From: an uncultured Treponema sp.
Lineage (GTDB): Bacteria; Spirochaetota; Spirochaetia; Treponematales; Treponemataceae
Assembly: GCA_946540605.1 (NCBI GenBank)
Contig: CAMNIU010000128.1
Location: 1-37,766 of the forward strand
DNA length: 37,766 nt
Direction: 5' to 3'
Below, one piece after another: positions 6,866 through 15,230 of this stretch. The notes beneath the pieces are model-generated. The model did no database searches. It was given only the letters and a program-made list of their open reading frames with translations, and had not been told where the DNA came from. How positions within the stretch are numbered: position 1 is the stretch's first letter; each line of letters opens with the position of its first letter. Both the position numbers and the translations under genes were made by a program.

Positions 6866-9800
6866 ATGAAAAATAAGTTTCTGCCAGTTTTATTATTGTG
6901 TTTTTGGGCAATAATATTTAGTGCTTGTACAAACATCTTAGGTGAAGATAAAAAATCATCTGATTCCAAAGGAATTGTACTGTCTTTGCCTTATGCAAAA
7001 TCAAATAAGACTGGTGTATTTCGTGCAGGTGAAGATGCAGCGAATAGTCGTCCTCTAAACTTTAAGGTTACATTTACCCATAAGGACTCTGGCACAGAAA
7101 CTCCTTTTGAAGGAAAAAGCGGAGAAAAAATAATCTTTGAGAACGCTCCTGTTGGGGTCTACACAATCTCTGTTCAAGGCTTTAATAAAGATAATGAATT
7201 GGAATATGAAGGTTATACTGAAACTCCGGTCGAAGTAAAAGAAGGTGAAACAACAACTGTTGTGATAAAACTTAAACGGGTAAAGTCAAATGATGATAAT
7301 CCTATAAATGAAGAACCAGAACCAGTCGAAATCAATCTCTTAGGCTGGACCGATGAACAAGCCAGAATGATAGAAAAGTATATTGAAACTCATCCTGATT
7401 GTGGCATTAAGGTTATTTTCAAGCAGGTTGAAACAACAAACGGACAATATACCAGTTTCCTTGATGAGGCTTTGACTGGAAAATCAGATGAGTTTGTTCC
7501 TGATATCTATTCTGCAGAATCTGCCTTTGTAAAACATTATTCAAGCGGGGCAATGGGCCAATATGCGCTTCCTTATACCGATTTGATTTCAGGTCTGTCT
7601 TCAAAAATACTGTCTGCTCAAATTGCTGAATATACAGTTAATCTTGGAAAGAACTCTTCTGGAGACGTAGTTGGGCTTGCATATCAGACAACAGGCGGTG
7701 CATTCATTTACCGTCGTTCAGTTGCAAAACAGGTTTTTGGAACAGATGATCCGGAGCTAGTAAGTGATGCAATTGGAGGAGGAAGCGGTAGCTGGACTAA
7801 ATTCTTTGAAGTTGCAGAAACTTGTAATGACAAAGGAATTGCAATTCTATCTGGAGATGCAAGTCTTTGGCATCCTGTAGAAGGTTCTGCAGAAAAAGGC
7901 TGGGTAGTAGACGGTAAACTTCATATAGATTCTAAACGAGAAGCCTTTTTAGATTATTCGAAAAATCTTTATGTAAATGGCTGGACAAATAAAACAGAAG
8001 AGTGGTCAGAAGACTGGAAAGCTGATATCCAGGGAAAGGGAAAAAAGCCAGTTTTAGGCTTCTTTGGTCCTGCATGGCTTATAAATTATTCGATGGAACC
8101 TGCCTGCAATAAGGATGATGATGGTAATGTTATTAATAATGATACAGACTGGGCAATCTGCGATGCTCCTGTGGGCTTTTTATGGGGCGGCACCTGGATG
8201 TTTGCAAATAAAAATCTCAAGTCTGACACAAGTGAAGAAGGAAAAAGAAAACTTGAAGCGATTCAAAAAATTATAGAATGGATTACCCTTGATACCACAG
8301 AAGAAGGGCTTCAGTACCAGTGGGCAAATGGCTTAATCAATAATGCAAAAGATACAGTTGCTTCAAAAGTAGTAATGGAAAAATCAGATGGTACACTTGA
8401 TTTCCTTAATGGTCAGAATATGTTTGATTATTTCATTCCTGCAAACGAAAAAGCTCCTTCTAATCTGCTTACCGAATATGATGAAAAGATAAATGCTTTG
8501 TGGCGTTTTGAAGTAAATAAATATGCCGAAGGTTTAACTACCCGCGAACAGGCACTTCATAATTTCAAGATCGCCGTATATAGCGAACTTGGGCTTATGA
8601 GCGAAGATTTTGAGTCTGATGGTATTGCCTATGAGACAGAACATGTTAGGGCAGAGCCAGATCCAGATGGAAAAGGTATAAAATTTACCCTTACTTGTAA
8701 GGAAGGAGAGTCATGGAATCCTGGCAGCTCTTTCATCTGGGAAACTAAGAATCATTATGGAATAAGAATTTCAAATGTTCCAACCCCTGGTAATCCGGTA
8801 GTTTGTTATTATCCTATTACAGAAGATAAAGGCGCATATAGTTTTGATTGTGAGCTTGAAATTGTAAGTGGAAATAAGATAACCGAAAGCCTTGTTATGA
8901 TTGCAAACGGCGGAAATGAATCTGTAAATATTCAAGCTGACAATTTTGATATTTCACTTTCTGGCGGTCTTATGAAGTTATCAAAAGATACCACCTTTGA
9001 ATTAAAAGGCTCTGATAATGTAAAGCCTTATCTTGATTTTACTGTAATGACAACAGATGGCAAAATTGGTAAAGACCGTTTTGATGTTGCCTGGAAAGAA
9101 TGGCTGAATTCCAGTCATCTGGAATATAGTGATGAAATGATAGCTACCCTAAAAAATGATGGATATACAGTATTAACCATTACAAATGATACTTATTCAA
9201 AGTTACAAAAGAATAAGTATTACTTTGCAAATCTTTCAGTTGAATTTACAATTGATGGCATTCCGGAAAGTTTTAGAACCTGGGTCGGTATGAATTCAGA
9301 AGTTGTAGAATTTGATAAAACAGCCTTTGAGTCTGATACATCAGAACATGTTCATGCAGAACCGGATCCAGATGGAAAAGGAATAAAATTCACTATTTCT
9401 GCAAAAAATGGAGAAGAGTGGAAAGCAGAAAACTTTAACATAACAGAACTTAGTACTGGTTTATACATGGAAATTCAGAATAAGATTCCAGAACCAGGTA
9501 ACCCGATAGTTTGTTACTGGCCTTTTACAAATGATGGCGATGTTTATTTATTTGACTGTGAAGTAAAACTTTCAGGTCAGAATACTATTCATGAATCCGT
9601 TTCGGCAACTGCAAATGGAAATTATGCAATTCTTAATATTGATTTTGCTTCTCTGTCTGGATTGACTATTGAAGTTAATAGTGCAACAGGAATCGCAAAA
9701 GTTTCTAAGGATGTAAGTTTAGCAATAACCCGTTCTGAAAATGTAACTGCAACCTTTGATATTGGTTCTTTCGCAAATGACAGTGCTACTGCCTACAAAT

Positions 9801-10852
9801 GGACACATTGGCTTAGCAGCAAATTTGTTTCTATAACAGATTCAGATGTTTACGACAATGGAAAAGGTATTTCTCTGTTTACCCGTGATAAAGGTACTAT
9901 ACAAAATCTCAAGAACGATGAATATTTCTTTACAGAAATGAGTTTGAATTTTGAGATCAGCGGTATTGATGAAAGATATCGTTATTCTAATGGTTACAGA
10001 ACTTCAATCATGAATGCTTCAGACTTCCTTTCAAATCTTAATACAAATGATCATATTTCTGTTGAGCCTTGTGATGAGGGTGTAAAAGTTACATTACGAC
10101 GTCTGGAGACAGATGGGGACTGGCTTGAAGGAAATACACTTATCTGTCTTGCAGAAGACTGGGAGGATGGTGTAAATCTCAACCTTGTTCGTGCTGAAGA
10201 ATTTGATGAAGGAATAATTCCTGAGAATCAATATGGTAATCGTTGTCCTACAGCGGCTGAACCGGAAGTAACATACATCTATCCATTAACTGAAAGTGGA
10301 AAAGAGTATGGATTCTTACTGGCAGGCCCTCTGGATAAAGAAAACAACTGGCAGTCTGAATATGTTTGTTGTACTGCGGGTGGTGGTTTAGGCGAACTTA
10401 TTGATTATGATATCTGGAATCATGATGTAAAGGTTACAGATATTTTTACAAATGCTACTACTAATACTTATTCATACAAAATCCAGGGTGATATACAATC
10501 TATTATTGATAATTCAACTAATAAGTTTAGTTCTGCAGAATTGTGGCCGGATGTTCGTCCTGGAACTGAAGATAATCATCGGGAAAAAACTTTCGGATAT
10601 TCTTCAAGACGAGTCTTCTTAGTAGGTGAAGCTGATGAGTATAATCGTGGATTGGAAGCTTTAGATTCTCCTTTTGTAATTGAAAATAGCCCGGCATATG
10701 ATGAAGGCCAACTTAGTGAAGGTGATTATGACAATGAAAATGTATACGAAATTCTTAGTAACTGGAATAATCAATTCTATGTTATTATGTCAATTCAGAG
10801 AATTCAACTTGAAGATTATCCGAATATGCAATTTCATCTTCACTGGAAATAA
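6866..10852 (+). CDS. Giant lipoprotein: solute-binding-like domain plus three C-terminal repeats
   Basis: A 1328-residue protein. The lipobox is FSAC with Cys21, so it is likely membrane-anchored. Residues about 35-145 resemble an Ig-like/carboxypeptidase-regulatory fold. Residues about 150-585 resemble a family 1 ABC sugar-binding protein (LLGWTDEQARMIEKYIE, VLGFFGPAWLIN, GFLWGGTWMFANK). Three repeats of about 235 residues follow, beginning near 592, 827 and 1062; the first two share the start AEPDPDGKGIKFT and the third is more diverged. Solute-binding proteins normally end after about 420 residues and are encoded beside permeases; neither holds here. It is probably a surface glycan-binding lipoprotein working with the GH5 enzyme. 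Start supported by AAGGAG. Confidence 0.75.
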   Translation: MKNKFLPVLLLCFWAIIFSACTNILGEDKKSSDSKGIVLSLPYAKSNKTGVFRAGEDAANSRPLNFKVTFTHKDSGTETPFEGKSGEKIIFENAPVGVYTISVQGFNKDNELEYEGYTETPVEVKEGETTTVVIKLKRVKSNDDNPINEEPEPVEINLLGWTDEQARMIEKYIETHPDCGIKVIFKQVETTNGQYTSFLDEALTGKSDEFVPDIYSAESAFVKHYSSGAMGQYALPYTDLISGLSSKILSAQIAEYTVNLGKNSSGDVVGLAYQTTGGAFIYRRSVAKQVFGTDDPELVSDAIGGGSGSWTKFFEVAETCNDKGIAILSGDASLWHPVEGSAEKGWVVDGKLHIDSKREAFLDYSKNLYVNGWTNKTEEWSEDWKADIQGKGKKPVLGFFGPAWLINYSMEPACNKDDDGNVINNDTDWAICDAPVGFLWGGTWMFANKNLKSDTSEEGKRKLEAIQKIIEWITLDTTEEGLQYQWANGLINNAKDTVASKVVMEKSDGTLDFLNGQNMFDYFIPANEKAPSNLLTEYDEKINALWRFEVNKYAEGLTTREQALHNFKIAVYSELGLMSEDFESDGIAYETEHVRAEPDPDGKGIKFTLTCKEGESWNPGSSFIWETKNHYGIRISNVPTPGNPVVCYYPITEDKGAYSFDCELEIVSGNKITESLVMIANGGNESVNIQADNFDISLSGGLMKLSKDTTFELKGSDNVKPYLDFTVMTTDGKIGKDRFDVAWKEWLNSSHLEYSDEMIATLKNDGYTVLTITNDTYSKLQKNKYYFANLSVEFTIDGIPESFRTWVGMNSEVVEFDKTAFESDTSEHVHAEPDPDGKGIKFTISAKNGEEWKAENFNITELSTGLYMEIQNKIPEPGNPIVCYWPFTNDGDVYLFDCEVKLSGQNTIHESVSATANGNYAILNIDFASLSGLTIEVNSATGIAKVSKDVSLAITRSENVTATFDIGSFANDSATAYKWTHWLSSKFVSITDSDVYDNGKGISLFTRDKGTIQNLKNDEYFFTEMSLNFEISGIDERYRYSNGYRTSIMNASDFLSNLNTNDHISVEPCDEGVKVTLRRLETDGDWLEGNTLICLAEDWEDGVNLNLVRAEEFDEGIIPENQYGNRCPTAAEPEVTYIYPLTESGKEYGFLLAGPLDKENNWQSEYVCCTAGGGLGELIDYDIWNHDVKVTDIFTNATTNTYSYKIQGDIQSIIDNSTNKFSSAELWPDVRPGTEDNHREKTFGYSSRRVFLVGEADEYNRGLEALDSPFVIENSPAYDEGQLSEGDYDNENVYEILSNWNNQFYVIMSIQRIQLEDYPNMQFHLHWK

Positions 10853-10854
10853 TG

Positions 10855-10870
10855 TATAATTATTTTCATG
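10855..10870 (+). promoter_or_regulatory. TATAAT-7 nt-ATG leaderless promoter of tatD
   Basis: TATAAT at 10855-10860 is followed by exactly 7 nt and the tatD start codon at 10868. No Shine-Dalgarno is present, and an in-frame stop upstream leaves no other start. The -35 match (TTTCAT at 10832) is weak. The same spacing occurs at two other genes in the window. Confidence 0.55.
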
Positions 10871-11761
10871 TTTAGTGATACACATTTTCATTTTAAAATG
10901 ATGACGACGGAACGCGGTGTTAATGGTGTTGAAGTTTTGACAGCCATGGCGCAGCGTTCCTGTTTTTTTGGTCTTGATATAGGAACTCATTGTGATGATC
11001 TGGCTGAACGTCAGGCTTGTGTAGAAAAAGCAATTGCAGGTATTGCAGACGGCGGGCTTGCTGTAAAGGCTCGCGATTTTATGTATTTTACGGCTGGAAT
11101 CTGGCCTGATGTTGGTGCAATCCATGACAGAGAAAATCAGATGAAGCTTCTGCGCGAGTCAATTAATGCAGCCTCGGCTGATGCAGATCAGGACACCTTA
11201 CATAGAAGAATTGTTGCAGTAGGCGAGTGCGGCATAGACCATCACTGGAATCCGAGCGGAGAAGACGGACGTTGTGAATCAGATTTTGATGAGCAGACCT
11301 ACCGGGGGGAAAGGGAACTTTTTGAAGCTCATCTTGAACTTGCCAGAGAACTCAGCCTGCCAGTTATTGTCCATAGCCGCGATGGTTTTGAAGACACAAT
11401 GGACTGCTTAAAAAATGTAGGTTACGATAACGGAATCATTCACTGCTACAGTTATGGAATTGACGAAGCCCGGGCCTTTTTAGACCGTGGCTGGTACATC
11501 GCGTTTGGAGGTGCAATCACTTACAATAAAAAAGCAAAACTCGAGGCGGTGAAAAATCTGCTGCGCTTTGTTCCATCAGACAGATTTTTGTGCGAAACCG
11601 ATGCACCATATCTTGCTCCGGTGCCTCTACGTGGCACTGTAAATACCCCGGTAAATGTAGAACATGTCTACAACTTTGCAGCCGAAGTTCGGGGCATAAC
11701 ACCGGAAGCACTAAGTAATCTTGTTGATGAAAATATAACAAAACTTTTTTTTCGACAATAA
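10868..11761 (+). CDS. TatD-family metal-dependent hydrolase (DNase)
   Basis: A 297-residue TIM-barrel hydrolase of the amidohydrolase superfamily. Metal ligands: His6 and His8 (SDTHFH), Glu120 (VGECGID), His169 (VIVHSRD), His192 (IIHCYS) and Asp245 (ETDAPYL). TatD proteins are 3'-5' exonucleases/endonucleases of DNA and occasionally other hydrolases. About 20 residues around 128-148 are longer and more acidic than in typical members. The start must be this ATG because a stop lies just upstream and the DTHFH motif begins at residue 4. It begins 15 bp after the giant lipoprotein gene, with its own -10 box. Confidence 0.9.
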   Translation: MFSDTHFHFKMMTTERGVNGVEVLTAMAQRSCFFGLDIGTHCDDLAERQACVEKAIAGIADGGLAVKARDFMYFTAGIWPDVGAIHDRENQMKLLRESINAASADADQDTLHRRIVAVGECGIDHHWNPSGEDGRCESDFDEQTYRGERELFEAHLELARELSLPVIVHSRDGFEDTMDCLKNVGYDNGIIHCYSYGIDEARAFLDRGWYIAFGGAITYNKKAKLEAVKNLLRFVPSDRFLCETDAPYLAPVPLRGTVNTPVNVEHVYNFAAEVRGITPEALSNLVDENITKLFFRQ

Positions 11762-11810
11762 ATGAATCCTATGATAAAATAAATTAATAACAAAATAATT
11801 GGAGTAATTT

Positions 11811-12434
11811 ATGAAAAAGTTAATTTCATTGGTTAGTATTTTAATGCTAACATCTTGTCTTTTTGCCGCTGGTGCAAAATGGAAATCTTCAGATATTTAT
11901 CATCCTAAAAAACTGGCTAAACTGATAGAAACTTATAATCTGACAAAAACTTATGAGAAAGGAACTACAGTTCTTTATAAGAATGAGGAAACTTCTGACT
12001 TTATTTATATAACTAAAGATGGAAGCGAAGAAAATAATGATAAAAGAGTTTTCTTTGAGAGCTTTGCCTGTCTGGGGGGAGTTTTTGATTCCTGCTCAAT
12101 TTATGGTGGTTTTACAGACTTTTCGAAAGATGTCAGATATATGTATTCCTATATAAATGAAAGCAACACTGCAATTCAAAAGGGTGATTATATGGGAAAA
12201 TCTACTTATGGATGGAATAATCCTCAGTATATCTATTATTTAATGTTTATAAGACGTTTAATGGCTTTTAGAGATATGCTGACTATTCAGAATGAATTAG
12301 ATATTGAAATTCCAGAAGATGTTTTAGAAAGATATGATTATTTCAGCAACTGGCTTGTAGAAAATAATGAAGATGAAAAGGTATTTATTAAAATTTCAAA
12401 AGAATACAAGCAGTACTTAAAAGATCATAAGTAA
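11811..12434 (+). CDS. Exported hypothetical protein
   Basis: A 207-residue protein with an N-terminal export signal. Either a lipobox LTSC (Cys16) or a type I cleavage after LFAA is possible. The mature part is mixed alpha/beta and rich in Tyr, Lys and Glu, with no recognised motif. TTGGAG lies 8 nt before the ATG. Its 3' end overlaps the convergent pseudouridine synthase gene by 18 bp, and no terminator is seen between them. Family unknown. Confidence 0.7.
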   Translation: MKKLISLVSILMLTSCLFAAGAKWKSSDIYHPKKLAKLIETYNLTKTYEKGTTVLYKNEETSDFIYITKDGSEENNDKRVFFESFACLGGVFDSCSIYGGFTDFSKDVRYMYSYINESNTAIQKGDYMGKSTYGWNNPQYIYYLMFIRRLMAFRDMLTIQNELDIEIPEDVLERYDYFSNWLVENNEDEKVFIKISKEYKQYLKDHK

Positions 12435-13043
12435 TTCTTTTTCATTATCTGTAAGCTGTCTCCATTGCCCCGGTTCAAGGTCTTTCTGCAATGACAACTT
12501 GCCTATTGCAATGCGTTCGAGTTTTGTAACTTCATTTCCAAGTGCGCGGAAAATGCGGCGCACTTCGTGAAACTTTCCTTCGTGTACTGTGACTTTGCAG
12601 ATGTATGAAGATTCAAATTCTAATATGGCGGGCAGTGCAAGCTGTTCGCCATATTTTTTTTCAGGCGGAAGTTTAAGTCCTGCAGCAGCACGATTTATGT
12701 ATAATTTTTGATTTTCCGGGGATACAGAATTCAAAAGAGTAGCACGGTAAGTCTTTGTAACTGCACTCCCGGTGGTTGAGCCTGTCGAAACCACCGAAGA
12801 GGTTATTCTGTGCGAAAACTTTCCGTCATTGGTCAGCAGTAAGAGCCCGCTGGTATCACAATCTAAACGACCAACGGTGTGCAGTCTGCACCCTCTCGGT
12901 GCATTTATTACCAGCTCCTGTAAATCCGGCGTTAGAAGCTCATATACTGTTTTATGTGAATCAGAAACTGCCGAGCACACATAACCGCACGGTTTATTCA
13001 TTATGAGGTAAATATATTTTTCCGGCTTTGAGCACTTTCTCAT
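12417..13043 (-). CDS. RsuA/RluB/RluE-family pseudouridine synthase
   Basis: 208 residues. Motifs: MNKPCGYV (15-22), GRLDCDTSGLLLLTNDG (58-74) with catalytic Asp61, VTKTY, and the C-terminal GKFHEVRRIFRALG. The enzyme isomerises a specific uridine in rRNA (or, in related members, tRNA). The N-terminal S4 RNA-binding domain of RsuA and RluB is absent, as in RluE. A palindromic repeat at 12771-12795 is read in frame and adds a Ser/Thr/Val-rich stretch (about 83-93) between the HRI and VTKTY elements. No clear Shine-Dalgarno; the gene follows the methyltransferase by 17 bp and is probably in its operon. Confidence 0.9.
   Translation of the reverse strand: MRKCSKPEKYIYLIMNKPCGYVCSAVSDSHKTVYELLTPDLQELVINAPRGCRLHTVGRLDCDTSGLLLLTNDGKFSHRITSSVVSTGSTTGSAVTKTYRATLLNSVSPENQKLYINRAAAGLKLPPEKKYGEQLALPAILEFESSYICKVTVHEGKFHEVRRIFRALGNEVTKLERIAIGKLSLQKDLEPGQWRQLTDNEKELLMIF
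12771..12795. repeat. Family B palindromic repeat, in frame in pseudouridine synthase gene
   Basis: Perfect arms GGTGGTT (12771-12777) and AACCACC (12789-12795) around the loop GAGCCTGTCGA. It is in opposite orientation to the copy at 4544-4570. The gene remains open through it. Confidence 0.85.
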
Positions 13044-13060
13044 AGAGTTGGATTTGTTTC

Positions 13061-14053
13061 TTAATTTTTTTTCTGAAGACTCGCAGTATTGCGTTCCCAG
13101 AATACACCGTCTTTGTAGCCTTGAATCGATTTTTCTGTATCAGACATTTCCAGTCGCTTTTCTGCAAGCAGACAGTATTCTTCAGAGAGTTCAATTCCAC
13201 ACCAGTGTCGCCCCAGTTTTTTTGCAACAACACTCGCTGTACCGCTGCCAAGAAAAGGGTCAAAAACAACATCACCAGGTTTAGATGAGGCGAGAATCAA
13301 TTTTGCATAAAGCTTTTCCGGCTTTTGTGTCGGGTGGTCTGTATTTTCCGGCATAGACCAGAACGGCACGCTAATATCATCCCAAAAATTTGAAGGGCAG
13401 GTTAGGCGGAAATTTCCGTCATCAGTTTCTTCCCAATCCTTTGGTTTTCCACCTTTACCGCCTTCACGGTATGGTGCAATTACGCGCCGTTTAATTTTTA
13501 CAGCATCCAGATTAAAATAATAATCAGCAGGATTTTTTACCGCAAACCAGATATCTTCCATTCCGTTTTTCCAGTTTGCTTTTGCGCCGCGGCCTTTTTC
13601 TCTTTGCCAGGTAATGCGGTTCAAAATTGTAAGTTCCTTTTCTATTACCCGTTGCAAGGCAGCAGTACACTTCCAGTCGCCGCACATATAAAGCGAGCCG
13701 TTTGGCTTGAGCTTACAGCACACCTGCGGAAACCAGGTCTCAAGATATTCTTCGTAAGCATCATCCTTTCTTTCGTTAAATATCTTGCCGCCAAAATTTT
13801 TTGTCAGGTTATACGGCGGGTCAATAATTATCAAATCAGCAAAGCTATCCGGCAAAAGCGGGAGAGCAGTTAATAAATCTGAATTAATTGTTTTATCAAG
13901 ATAATCAAACTGAGCATTGGCGGACATGTCATTTTCCGGCTTGACCGGGGAATCACCCACAATAATCAGGTTTTGACTGAGTCTTTCTTTTTCTTCTTCG
14001 GCTAGTACAATAGTCCTGTTTCGGCCGGCGCGATTTTTTTCATTTTCTTCCAT
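13061..14053 (-). CDS. DNA methyltransferase (N6-adenine/N4-cytosine type, motif order IV-I)
   Basis: A 330-residue protein. Catalytic motif IV is DPPY (78-81) and the SAM-binding motif I is DPFLGSGT (265-272), so the order is that of beta-class amino-methyltransferases. The region between (about 150-230) should hold the target recognition part. DPPY favours N6-adenine but does not exclude N4-cytosine. No restriction endonuclease gene is adjacent, so it looks solitary, possibly regulatory. Residues about 33-43 are encoded by a family A repeat (13927-13955). It lies 2 bp after the upstream gene's stop with only a weak ribosome binding site, so coupling is likely. Confidence 0.88.
   Translation of the reverse strand: MEENEKNRAGRNRTIVLAEEEKERLSQNLIIVGDSPVKPENDMSANAQFDYLDKTINSDLLTALPLLPDSFADLIIIDPPYNLTKNFGGKIFNERKDDAYEEYLETWFPQVCCKLKPNGSLYMCGDWKCTAALQRVIEKELTILNRITWQREKGRGAKANWKNGMEDIWFAVKNPADYYFNLDAVKIKRRVIAPYREGGKGGKPKDWEETDDGNFRLTCPSNFWDDISVPFWSMPENTDHPTQKPEKLYAKLILASSKPGDVVFDPFLGSGTASVVAKKLGRHWCGIELSEEYCLLAEKRLEMSDTEKSIQGYKDGVFWERNTASLQKKN
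13927..13955. repeat. Family A repeat, in frame in methyltransferase gene
   Basis: TGTCATTTTCCGG, then CTTGA, then CCGGGGAATCA: the family A layout with a CCGG-type stem (one or two mismatches in the outer arms). It encodes the peptide DSPVKPENDMS near the N-terminus of the methyltransferase. Confidence 0.8.
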
Positions 14054-14055
14054 AA

Positions 14056-15132
14056 TTATTTAAGCTCAAAAGTCATGTAAACAGGGTTATGATCAGAGTT
14101 CTGAAAATCCAAATCAATTACGTTCATAGAAATCTTTTTAATGTTCGGTGAAATTATAAATCCGTCTATTACATAATATTGCCAGTTATGCGCTTTTGCA
14201 TTTTCATCATTGTAAGGAGCTTCAAGAGAACGACAGGTCGGCATTGAATCATCATAAACAAATGCCCAGCCGTCTTTCAGCATGTTTGCATCCAGTTCGC
14301 CTGGAACCCATCCATCAGGGCTGATTACAGGGTAAGCTTCTGAACCTGGAAACTTCTGGTTAAAGTCTCCGCCCGCAATTACATAATTTCCCTTTTCATA
14401 TTCGCTTTCAATAAAATCAGTGAGGGCTTTTGTCTGTGCAATTTTTCCTTCACCGCTGTCATAAGCTTCAAGATGGAAATTTGCAAGAACAAGCTCATGT
14501 CCGGAATCTCCGCCGTTTTCATAAACCGGAATACGAGAAACAAGAATGCAGCGTTTTAGATTTGCAACTCTAAGCGGCCACTTAAATGGAACCGGCAGTG
14601 AGCGCCGCTGTGAAGAAATTACTTCAAAGCCTGTATAAGTTGCGACACCACTTTTAATACGCCCAAGAGGAGGGAAGGGAATCGGCACAAAAACACAATT
14701 ATAGTTGTACGCAAATGATCTTCCTTTTCCTGTAAAATCCTTAAGCGCTTCAACCTGATTAATATTAAAACTACGTTTTGATTTTATATCAATTTCCTGA
14801 GCAAAAAGAATGTCAGCAGGGTAGGTTCCAATTGTTTCTTTGATTCCAGAAAAATAATTTTCAACTACAGCTTTAGAATCTGGAAGGCTCTTTTTACCGC
14901 CATCCATAAAAAAATCTTCATCCTTTCCAAGTCCAGCAAAACCAAGGTTCCAGCTCATAATAGAAACAGGAGTTCCCCGTAACAGCATGCCTTTTTCACT
15001 TGTAAAAGGTACGTCTTCAATCGTCTTAGGTCTGTATTCAACAATTGTCAAAAAGAGAAACAATAATGCAACTGCTAAAACCGGAATCCCAATCACAGCC
15101 GCAGGAATAATAAAGAATAGCTTTCGTTTCAT
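14056..15132 (-). CDS. Endonuclease/exonuclease/phosphatase-family membrane-anchored protein
   Basis: 358 residues from the ATG at 15132. Residues about 5-30 are a single hydrophobic anchor; the rest lies outside the cytoplasmic membrane. EEP signature residues: MSWNLGF (Asn), FAQEID (Glu), GGDFNQ (Asp/Asn) and NSDHNPV (Asp-His) near the C-terminus. The superfamily includes DNase I, sphingomyelinases and inositol phosphatases; the exported location argues for a lipid or nucleic acid substrate outside the cytoplasm. A TTG-initiated extension to 15204 is rejected: it would overlap the divergent promoter, whereas TATAAT lies 7 nt before the ATG at 15132. First gene of a probable three-gene operon. 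Confidence 0.85.
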   Translation of the reverse strand: MKRKLFFIIPAAVIGIPVLAVALLFLFLTIVEYRPKTIEDVPFTSEKGMLLRGTPVSIMSWNLGFAGLGKDEDFFMDGGKKSLPDSKAVVENYFSGIKETIGTYPADILFAQEIDIKSKRSFNINQVEALKDFTGKGRSFAYNYNCVFVPIPFPPLGRIKSGVATYTGFEVISSQRRSLPVPFKWPLRVANLKRCILVSRIPVYENGGDSGHELVLANFHLEAYDSGEGKIAQTKALTDFIESEYEKGNYVIAGGDFNQKFPGSEAYPVISPDGWVPGELDANMLKDGWAFVYDDSMPTCRSLEAPYNDENAKAHNWQYYVIDGFIISPNIKKISMNVIDLDFQNSDHNPVYMTFELK

Positions 15133-15145
15133 ATAACTGATTATA
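15130..15145 (-). promoter_or_regulatory. TATAAT-7 nt-ATG leaderless promoter of the EEP operon
   Basis: On the minus strand TATAAT (15145-15140) is followed by 7 nt (CAGTTAT) and then ATG (15132-15130). No Shine-Dalgarno. The -35 region is weak. Confidence 0.55.
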
Positions 15146-15191
15146 TCATATAATGCGATTTTTATAGAATAAAAAAACTGTAATAAAAAAA

Positions 15192-15230
15192 TTGGTTTTC
15201 GCAATAAACGGGAGTATAATATTTGTTATG
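15192..15230 (+). promoter_or_regulatory. TATAAT-7 nt-ATG leaderless promoter of the HD-GYP gene
   Basis: TTGGTT (15192-15197), a 17-bp spacer, TATAAT (15215-15220), 7 nt (ATTTGTT), then ATG at 15228. A GGGAG at 15210-15214 overlaps the -10 box and is too far from the start to act as a normal ribosome binding site. Confidence 0.6.

Noticed and set aside
6866..8640. Start of an ABC sugar import operon
   Set aside because: A solute-binding-like domain is present, but no permease or importer ATPase lies nearby and the protein continues into large repeats.
15133..15204. Longer TTG start for the EEP gene
   Set aside because: It would read through the divergent HD-GYP promoter and its own TATAAT box; the membrane anchor begins right after the ATG at 15132.
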